Of a stretch of DNA of 11,236 nucleotides, positions 7,201 to 11,236 are shown piece after piece; positions within the stretch are counted from its first letter, which is position 1; each line of letters begins with the position of its first letter. The stretch covers positions 1 to 11,236 of the forward strand of contig CALAZX010000027.1 of assembly GCA_937926555.1 (NCBI GenBank), read 5' to 3'. Below the pieces are notes generated by a model that saw only the letters and a list, made by a program, of their open reading frames with translations, ran no database searches and was not told the DNA's origin. Made by a program: the position numbers and the translations under genes. The DNA is from an uncultured Negativicutes bacterium. GTDB taxonomy: Bacteria > Bacillota > Negativicutes > Acidaminococcales > Acidaminococcaceae.

Positions 7201-7450
7201 CGCCGGAGCCACCGGCGGGCAGGATGAGATGGACGAGCTTTTCGAGGATGCGGTGTCCATGGTCCTGGATGTGGGCCAGGCATCGTCCTCCATGCTCCAG
7301 CGGCGATTCCGCATCGGCTACACCCGTGCGGCACGTCTGGTGGACACGATGGAAGAACTTGGAATTGTGGGTCCTGCAGTGGGCAGCAAGCCTCGTGAAC
7401 TGCTGATGACCCGGCAGGAGGCGGAAGCTGCGTTCCTTAACAGGGAATAG
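4277..7450 (+). CDS. ftsK: DNA translocase FtsK/SpoIIIE
   Basis: This 1057-residue septal, ATP-driven DNA pump clears and segregates chromosome ends during division. A basic N-terminal tail (1-37) is followed by about five hydrophobic segments (38-57, 71-94, 104-123, 134-149, 156-176) that anchor it in the membrane. A low-complexity linker rich in Pro, Ala, Gly, Glu and Asp spans about 195-578. The motor domain follows, with its start around 'YQLPPLDLL' (579), Walker A GSTGSGKS at 732-739 and Walker B IVIVIDE ending at D835-E836. A winged-helix gamma domain (about 983-1050; 'DELFEDAVSMVLDVGQASSSMLQRRFRIGYTRA' region) would read orienting sequences in DNA. The protein is longer than B. subtilis SpoIIIE because of the linker. 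The GTG start follows GAGGGA. rodZ begins 19 bases after the TAG, so the two are likely co-transcribed. Whether it acts in division only or also in sporulation cannot be told from sequence. Confidence 0.96.
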   Translation: MRKNAERKRQNRKQEKEILKQDTPAAEEHRQQRRDGLKGFVLLVLGIFLLAAWAGLSTGTVGSGADRIMSYGFGIFAFALPLLFLAVGLGYLVLRRNIVRTLRFWMVVLFFLSLMGLIHLLLIPAGEELAPDSLLAGCGLAGGLLAFFLDRFLGATGSGIALLALMVVSFLVAARLSLTGMAGSLVERVKAFFYRRRGRQRLEAMQKERDGETEEKLEIPFRKPSRPRPEPVRKEPIRETAPSVTETQQLGTGETNTMEAYRKEEFSAFTQGLRKESPFKRIFRSSGGKDEESLEQYLSAPREACENNRRTLQEEELWSGSAVGPDGNLRYSEPRKPGQPVRDDLRRTVVATGGRPAATAGETSGTGYQGGIGNPHTGAGNGTGTDTPRTSADGGTWFGTYRPEEPAELPEGMARVENAEEQPADIRLVINDYTKNQEPLVYEVPADTADSAAGGIPDGQPGADDTDADDTDSRPDGAGTEDGAQGMEPGWAASVLASVQKERAEADGNEAAPSVPVQETADGGNDPAGVVDAVVTPAPEKPAIVDSLEAARSAEAMEQQGGAAATAVQEPPAPKAPTYQLPPLDLLEEPVQRDRSNDDAEIMNQCAILEQTLADFKVNAKVVAVTRGPSVTRFELEPAPGVKVSSVVNLADDIALRLAAPGVRIEAPIPGKAAIGIEAPNTTNEPVNFREVVDNKAIRENPSKLCVGLGRDISGNVISIDLSKMPHLLVAGSTGSGKSVCINTLLTGILYKALPEEVKLILVDPKVVELTNYNGIPHLLVPVVTDAKKAASALHWAVSEMERRYKVFADTRVREIKSYNAQAEEKMPYIVIVIDEMSDLMMVAKADVEDAILRLAQKARAAGIHLVLATQRPSVDVITGIVKANIPSRIAFAVSSQTDSRTILDMGGAEKLLGKGDMLFYPTGTNKPLRVQGAFVSDAEINGVVDFIKDQAIPVEYSEEVTSQALPSDAGSSGGAGATGGQDEMDELFEDAVSMVLDVGQASSSMLQRRFRIGYTRAARLVDTMEELGIVGPAVGSKPRELLMTRQEAEAAFLNRE

Positions 7451-7456
7451 CTGCTG

Positions 7457-7472
7457 AGGAGGGGTTGTTTTG
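7457..7472 (+). promoter_or_regulatory. RBS fixing the TTG start of rodZ
   Basis: AGGAGGGG (7457-7464) precedes TTG (7470-7472) by five bases. No ATG is available nearby in frame, and translation from this TTG gives the expected RodZ N-terminus (NLGELLKTAREAKNLTL). Confidence 0.8.
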
Positions 7473-8249
7473 GATAATTTAGGTGAATTACTGAAAACAG
7501 CAAGAGAAGCGAAGAATCTGACGCTGGACCAGGTGTCCGAGGATACCAAGGTCCGCAAGGTATATCTGAAGGCGCTGGAGGAGAACGATTTCAAGGAGAT
7601 TCCCGGCGAGGTCTTCGTCAAGGGGATCATCCGCACTTACGGCAACTATCTGGAGCTGGACGGCGTGAAGCTGGTGGAGCAGTACAAAGCCATGCGCAGC
7701 GGACTGCCGGAAGAGGAGGTGCGCCCGGAGACCATCCGGGAGACCACCGACGTGAAAGTCTTCCCCAGTTTCAAGCGCCATGACGATATCGGCTCCGGCA
7801 CGGCCAGCAGGAAACCCCTGATCCTGGGGGCGCTGCTCACCGCCATCATCATCCTGCTGGCGGCAGGCGGCATCTACTACTACCTGGGCCACCGGGTAAA
7901 AGCGCCCGCGCCGCTGCCGGCGAAGGTGGCGGACACGGCGGCGCCTGCGGCAAAAGACGGCACCAAGGCTCCCGAGGCCGCCAAAGCGGCGGTTCCTGCA
8001 GGAACGGTGAGCCTGGAGCTGGAAGCGGTGGGAGACTGCTGGACCTATGTGTGGGAGGAAGGGGGCCGCGAGCTCTATTCCGGAACCCTGCACAAAGGGG
8101 ACAAGAAGTCCTTCACCAGCAAAAAGAAGATCAAAGCCACTTACGGCAATATCTTCGACATGAGAATCACGTATAACGGGAAACTGCTTCCTGTCGAGAA
8201 ACCGGGACAGCCGGTGGACAAGGTATATGTTCCCGAAGGAAAGGAATAA
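7470..8249 (+). CDS. rodZ: RodZ-like cytoskeletal/HTH membrane protein
   Basis: This 259-residue single-pass membrane protein belongs to the RodZ family, which links the MreB cytoskeleton to the cell-wall elongation machinery. Residues about 3-72 form a cytoplasmic Cro/RodZ-type helix-turn-helix (LGELLKTAREAKNLTLDQVS, then 'VRKVYLKALEENDF' and 'VFVKGIIRTYGNYL'), the part that contacts MreB in characterised RodZ proteins. One membrane segment lies at about 116-139 (PLILGALLTAIIILLAAGGI). An Ala/Pro/Lys-rich stretch (143-178) leads to a DUF4115-type extracytoplasmic domain (about 179-255, 'VSLELEAVGDCWTYVWEEG'). It starts 19 bases after ftsK and ends 7 bases before ygiQ, consistent with one transcript. 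A TTG start, if inefficient, would keep its level low. I see no sign of truncation. Confidence 0.92.
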   Translation: MDNLGELLKTAREAKNLTLDQVSEDTKVRKVYLKALEENDFKEIPGEVFVKGIIRTYGNYLELDGVKLVEQYKAMRSGLPEEEVRPETIRETTDVKVFPSFKRHDDIGSGTASRKPLILGALLTAIIILLAAGGIYYYLGHRVKAPAPLPAKVADTAAPAAKDGTKAPEAAKAAVPAGTVSLELEAVGDCWTYVWEEGGRELYSGTLHKGDKKSFTSKKKIKATYGNIFDMRITYNGKLLPVEKPGQPVDKVYVPEGKE

Positions 8250-8256
8250 ATAAAGC

Positions 8257-10353
8257 ATGACGAATCAATTTCTCCCCGTCACCCGGGAGGAAATCAGGGA
8301 GAGAGGCTGGGAACAGCCCGACTTCCTCTTTATCAGCGGGGATGCCTATGTGGACCATCCCTCGTTCGGACCGGCCATGATCGGCCGTGTGCTGGAGGCG
8401 GCGGGCTATAAAGTGGCCATGCTGGCCCAGCCCGACTGGTACCGGGAAGACGAATTCACGAAACTGGGGAAACCCCGTCTGGGGGTGCTGATCTCCGGCG
8501 GCAATCTGGACTCCATGCTCTGCCATTACACGGCGGCGCGCAAACCCCGTAAAGAGGACAAATACTCCCCGGGGCGGAAGACCGGTATGCGTCCGGACCA
8601 TGCGACCCTGGTGTACAGCAAAATAGCGAAGAAGATCTGGCCCGACCTGCCGGTGATCATCGGCGGCATCGAGGCCAGCCTGCGGCGTTTCGCCCATTAC
8701 GACTACTGGGAGGACAAGCTGCTTCCCTCCATCCTGGCGGAAAGCGGCGCGGACCTGCTGGTCTGCGGCATGGGCGAGAGCCAGGTGCGGGAGATCGCCG
8801 ACTACCTCCAGGGAGGAGCCTCCGGGCAGGACCTGCATTTCATCCGGGGCACCGCCTACGCGGTCCGGGAGAAAGAGGACCTGGCCATGCTGGAGGACTA
8901 TGTGGAGCTGCCTTCCTACCAGGACATCCTGAAGGACAAGCGGCTCATGGCGGAGGCCTTCCGGCTCCAGAGCGAGGAGACCGACCCCTTCTACGGCAAG
9001 CCGGTGGTGCAGCGCAACAGCGGCGTATACGTGGTGCAGAACCCCGCCGCCATGCCCCTGACCCAGGAGGAGATGGACGCCATCTACGACCTGCCCTTCA
9101 CCCGGCAGTGGCATCCCATGTATGACGAGCTGGGCGGCGTGGACGCCCTGGAAGAGGTGAAGTTCAGCATCGTCAGCTGCAGAGGCTGTTTCGGCAGCTG
9201 CTCCTTCTGCGCCATCCATGCCCATCAGGGACGGATCATCCAGGCCAGAAGCCATGAATCCATCCTGAAAGAGGCCCGGGAGATCATCCAGTTCCCGGAT
9301 TTCAAAGGCTATATCAACGATGTGGGGGGACCCACGGCCAACTTCCGGCACCCCGCCTGCGCCAAGCAGCTGAAGGTGGGCGCCTGCAAGCACCGCCAGT
9401 GCCTGTTCCCCGCACCCTGTCCCAATATCGACGCGGACCACAGCGACTATATCGAGCTGCTGCGGAAACTGCGGGCGCTGCCGGGCATCAAGAAAGTGTT
9501 CATCCGCTCCGGCATCCGCTACGACTATCTCCTGGCGGACAAGAAACAGGAGTTCCTGGACGAGCTGTGCCGCCATCATGTCAGCGGCCAGCTGAAGATT
9601 GCCCCGGAGCATATCTCCGAGCCGGTGCTGGCCCACATGGGCAAGCCGGGCAAAGAGGTCTACATGAAGTTCGCCCGGGCGTTCATGAAGAAGAACAAGG
9701 AGATCGGCAAGGAGCAGTACCTGGTTCCTTACTTCATCTCCAGCCATCCCGGCTGCAACCTGACCAGCGCCATCGAGCTGGCGGAGTTCCTCCGGGATAC
9801 AGGCCGGCATCCCGAGCAGGTGCAGGATTTCATCCCCACCCCGGGAAGCGCCTCCACGGCCATGTACTACTCCGGCATCGACCCCTTCACCGGGAAGAAG
9901 GTGCTGGTGGTGCAGAACCCCCATCAGAAAGCCATGCAGCGCGCCCTGATGCAGTACCGGAACCCCCGGAACCGCCAGCTGGTGCGTGAGGCGCTGAAAG
10001 AGGGGAACCGGGAGGACCTGATCGGCGAAGGTCCCAAGTGCCTCATCCGGGAGGGCGGCTCCTTCCGGGGCAGACCCGGCAAGGATGGCGGTTTCCGCAA
10101 GGACCGGAGAGACGGCGGGCGCCGTGACGGGCAGAAGATCCGGAATGACCGGAGCGCCCGGAACGGACGTGACGACAGAAACGACCGGAACAGCCGCAAC
10201 GACCGCAATGACAGGAACGACCGCTACGGACGGGATGACCGCCGGGGCGGCAAGTCCTACGGCAACGACCGGAGCGGCGGCAGAAACTACGCCGGCGAGC
10301 GTGGCGGACAGAGCGGCCGTAACGGCGGCAGCCGCGGCCGGAAACGCAGATAG
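8257..10353 (+). CDS. ygiQ: YgiQ family (UPF0313) radical SAM protein
   Basis: This is a 698-residue iron-sulfur enzyme of the YgiQ family, whose reaction is not established. The N-terminal domain (about 1-200) contains 'QPDFLFISGDAYVDHPSFG' and 'VIIGGIEASLRR', typical of the family. The radical SAM core has the cluster-binding motif C311-x3-C315-x2-C318 (CFGSCSFC), in a 'SCRGCFGSCSFCAIH' context. Further cysteines in 'GACKHRQCLFPAPCPN' are characteristic of YgiQ. A DUF3362-type region follows to about residue 600. The last hundred residues (about 600-698) are a basic, low-complexity tail of Arg, Gly, Asn and Asp, ending GRKRR. The ATG lies 7 bases after the rodZ stop and has only a weak ribosome binding site (AAGGA, AAAGG) within the rodZ end, suggesting translational coupling. 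The gene is probably the last of the ftsK-rodZ-ygiQ transcript; an 82-base gap follows. Confidence 0.95.
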   Translation: MTNQFLPVTREEIRERGWEQPDFLFISGDAYVDHPSFGPAMIGRVLEAAGYKVAMLAQPDWYREDEFTKLGKPRLGVLISGGNLDSMLCHYTAARKPRKEDKYSPGRKTGMRPDHATLVYSKIAKKIWPDLPVIIGGIEASLRRFAHYDYWEDKLLPSILAESGADLLVCGMGESQVREIADYLQGGASGQDLHFIRGTAYAVREKEDLAMLEDYVELPSYQDILKDKRLMAEAFRLQSEETDPFYGKPVVQRNSGVYVVQNPAAMPLTQEEMDAIYDLPFTRQWHPMYDELGGVDALEEVKFSIVSCRGCFGSCSFCAIHAHQGRIIQARSHESILKEAREIIQFPDFKGYINDVGGPTANFRHPACAKQLKVGACKHRQCLFPAPCPNIDADHSDYIELLRKLRALPGIKKVFIRSGIRYDYLLADKKQEFLDELCRHHVSGQLKIAPEHISEPVLAHMGKPGKEVYMKFARAFMKKNKEIGKEQYLVPYFISSHPGCNLTSAIELAEFLRDTGRHPEQVQDFIPTPGSASTAMYYSGIDPFTGKKVLVVQNPHQKAMQRALMQYRNPRNRQLVREALKEGNREDLIGEGPKCLIREGGSFRGRPGKDGGFRKDRRDGGRRDGQKIRNDRSARNGRDDRNDRNSRNDRNDRNDRYGRDDRRGGKSYGNDRSGGRNYAGERGGQSGRNGGSRGRKRR
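10138..10242 (+). repeat. ygiQ: Coding repeat in the YgiQ tail (Arg-Asn-Asp units)
   Basis: Within the ygiQ tail the translation repeats the tripeptide RND or close variants (RNDRNDRND, RDDRNDRN), encoded by near-repeats of a nine-base unit such as CGCAACGAC and CGGAACGAC. Synonymous codon differences (CGC, CGG, AGG) keep the DNA units imperfect, so selection acts on the protein rather than on exact DNA repeats. Boundaries are approximate. Confidence 0.7.
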
Positions 10354-10356
10354 GGA

Positions 10357-10379
10357 CACGGCGGGGGCAATTCCCCGTG
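10357..10379 (+). other. Small hairpin after ygiQ
   Basis: CACGG (10357-10361) pairs with CCGTG (10375-10379), with an inner GG/CC extension past a bulged C. There is no U-tract afterwards. It could be a weak transcription pause or 3' stem; I would not call it a terminator. Confidence 0.3.
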
Positions 10380-10424
10380 GTTCCAAGGAATGTACCGAAG
10401 AATTACAACGTATCAGATGACCAT

Positions 10425-10438
10425 AAGGTGCGAGCATG
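10425..10438 (+). promoter_or_regulatory. RBS of the solute-binding lipoprotein
   Basis: AAGGTG (10425-10430) lies five bases before the ATG at 10436. No clear promoter is recognisable in the 82-base gap, so the gene may depend on read-through from ygiQ or on a promoter I cannot see. Confidence 0.6.
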
Positions 10439-11236
10439 AGAAAACTGGCTTATCTGGCGGCCTCCCTGGTGATGGTGTTCACCCTGGCGGGCTGCGGTGA
10501 GGATAATACACAAACGAATACGGTGACGGTGGTCTCCGGCGTGGACCGGAAACTGGTCCAGGCCCTGGCGGACCGCTACAACACCATGCCCGGCGTGAAG
10601 ACGAAGGTGCAGGTGGCGGACCCGAAAAAAGGGGAGGAAGCCGATATGGTGCTGGAGGGTTCCGGCCAGCTGAAAAAGCTGGCGTCGGAAGGTCAGCTTC
10701 AGGCGGCGGGCTCTGTCTACGGGGACCTGGTGCCCCTGGACCTGAAGGATCCCCAGGACCTGTGGCTGGGCCTGTTCTACGACCCGGCGGTGATCCTGGT
10801 GAACCACGCCTATTCCCGGCGGCTGGGCCAGGAGAACCTGCAGCACTGGGATGACCTGAAGAAGCTGAAGGAGGCCCGGCTGGTGATGGAGAACCTGACG
10901 GACTCCGACTCCACCCGGATGTTCCTGGCCTGCATGGCCTCCCGGATGGGGCAGGACCAGTTCCTGGACTACTTCCGGGGCATCCGCCATCTGATTCTCC
11001 AGTACGCGAAGTTCCCCATCACCCCGGTGCGGATGACCGCCACCGGCGACGCGGACATCGCGCTGACCCGGAGAAGCTACGTGTTCAAGTACCTGCAGGA
11101 CGATTTCCCGGCCTACATCCTGATCCCCGGGGAGGGGACACCGGTGAACCTTTACGGCGCCGGCATCAGGAAGGCCACGAAGAAGCAGGAGGCCTGCAGG
11201 AACTTCATCAACTGGATGCTCCACGACCCGGAGGCC
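10436..11236 (+). CDS. Extracellular solute-binding lipoprotein (ABC transporter), 5' part
   Basis: The frame is open from the ATG at 10436 to the right edge (267 codons) with no stop, so the C-terminus is missing; family members are usually about 330-350 residues. The N-terminus is a lipoprotein signal: MRKLAYLAAS, a hydrophobic run, and the lipobox LAGC with the lipidated cysteine at 20. The mature part resembles the iron(III)/AfuA-type family of type 2 solute-binding proteins: 'DLWLGLFYDPAVILVNHAYS', 'DADIALTRRSYVF', 'IPGEGTPVNLYGAGIRKATKKQEACRNFINWMLHDPEA'. The strongest cue is the EGTP...A.I.KATKK...FINWML pattern. The ligand is unknown, because the iron-binding residues cannot be confirmed from this partial sequence. 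Permease and ATPase genes would be expected beyond the window. It shares strand with ygiQ but sits 82 bases after it. Confidence 0.85.
   Translation, partial: MRKLAYLAASLVMVFTLAGCGEDNTQTNTVTVVSGVDRKLVQALADRYNTMPGVKTKVQVADPKKGEEADMVLEGSGQLKKLASEGQLQAAGSVYGDLVPLDLKDPQDLWLGLFYDPAVILVNHAYSRRLGQENLQHWDDLKKLKEARLVMENLTDSDSTRMFLACMASRMGQDQFLDYFRGIRHLILQYAKFPITPVRMTATGDADIALTRRSYVFKYLQDDFPAYILIPGEGTPVNLYGAGIRKATKKQEACRNFINWMLHDPEA

Noticed and set aside
10138..10242. CRISPR-like array in the 3' part of ygiQ
   Set aside because: The repeats are nine-base coding units without spacers, in frame with the protein.
8167..10437. A 756-codon open frame on the minus strand opposite ygiQ
   Set aside because: It lies antisense to a clear family member with intact motifs. 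Its translation is rich in Val, Ala, His and Gln without domain motifs, typical of a shadow frame in GC-rich DNA.

Overview
The window is an ordinary-looking chromosomal segment of a GC-rich, low-motility-marker-free Firmicute. RNase J, an FtsK/SpoIIIE translocase, a RodZ-type HTH protein with a DUF4115-like tail and an Asp23/Gls24-domain protein together point to Firmicutes. The P-loop plus Asp23 architecture, the high GC content and a RodZ next to FtsK make Negativicutes (Selenomonas/Megasphaera/Acidaminococcus-like) my best guess. This is an inference from gene content, not a proven placement. I see no mobile element, CRISPR array, rRNA or tRNA.

Layout. Positions 1-557 hold the 3' end of a PHP-domain phosphoesterase. 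A strong 16-bp-arm inverted repeat (607-646) abuts an extended -10 promoter (651-659) that probably drives a P-loop/Asp23 fusion protein (706-1548). A hairpin at 1606-1636 serves as a bidirectional terminator between that gene and a convergent small acidic hypothetical protein on the minus strand (1676-2050). A 317-base AT-rich divergent intergenic region carries one candidate promoter for each side. It is followed by RNase J (2368-4032, TTG start). A 244-base gap with hairpins and short direct repeats leads into a same-strand cluster: ftsK (4277-7450, GTG start), rodZ (7470-8249, TTG start), ygiQ (8257-10353) and, after 82 bases, a lipoprotein solute-binding protein that runs off the right edge (10436-11236).

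How the genes work together. ftsK and rodZ link chromosome segregation at the septum with cell-shape control by the MreB cytoskeleton, and their 19-base spacing suggests co-transcription. ygiQ follows rodZ by only 7 bases and is probably in the same transcript, although its biochemical role is unknown. The solute-binding lipoprotein most likely begins a separate transport unit continuing outside the window. RNase J stands alone with its own promoter and leader. I found no convincing novel multi-gene system. The most interesting items are the P-loop/Asp23 fusion, the EF-hand-like loop in the minus-strand hypothetical, the inverted repeat at the promoter and the Arg/Asn/Asp-rich tail of YgiQ.
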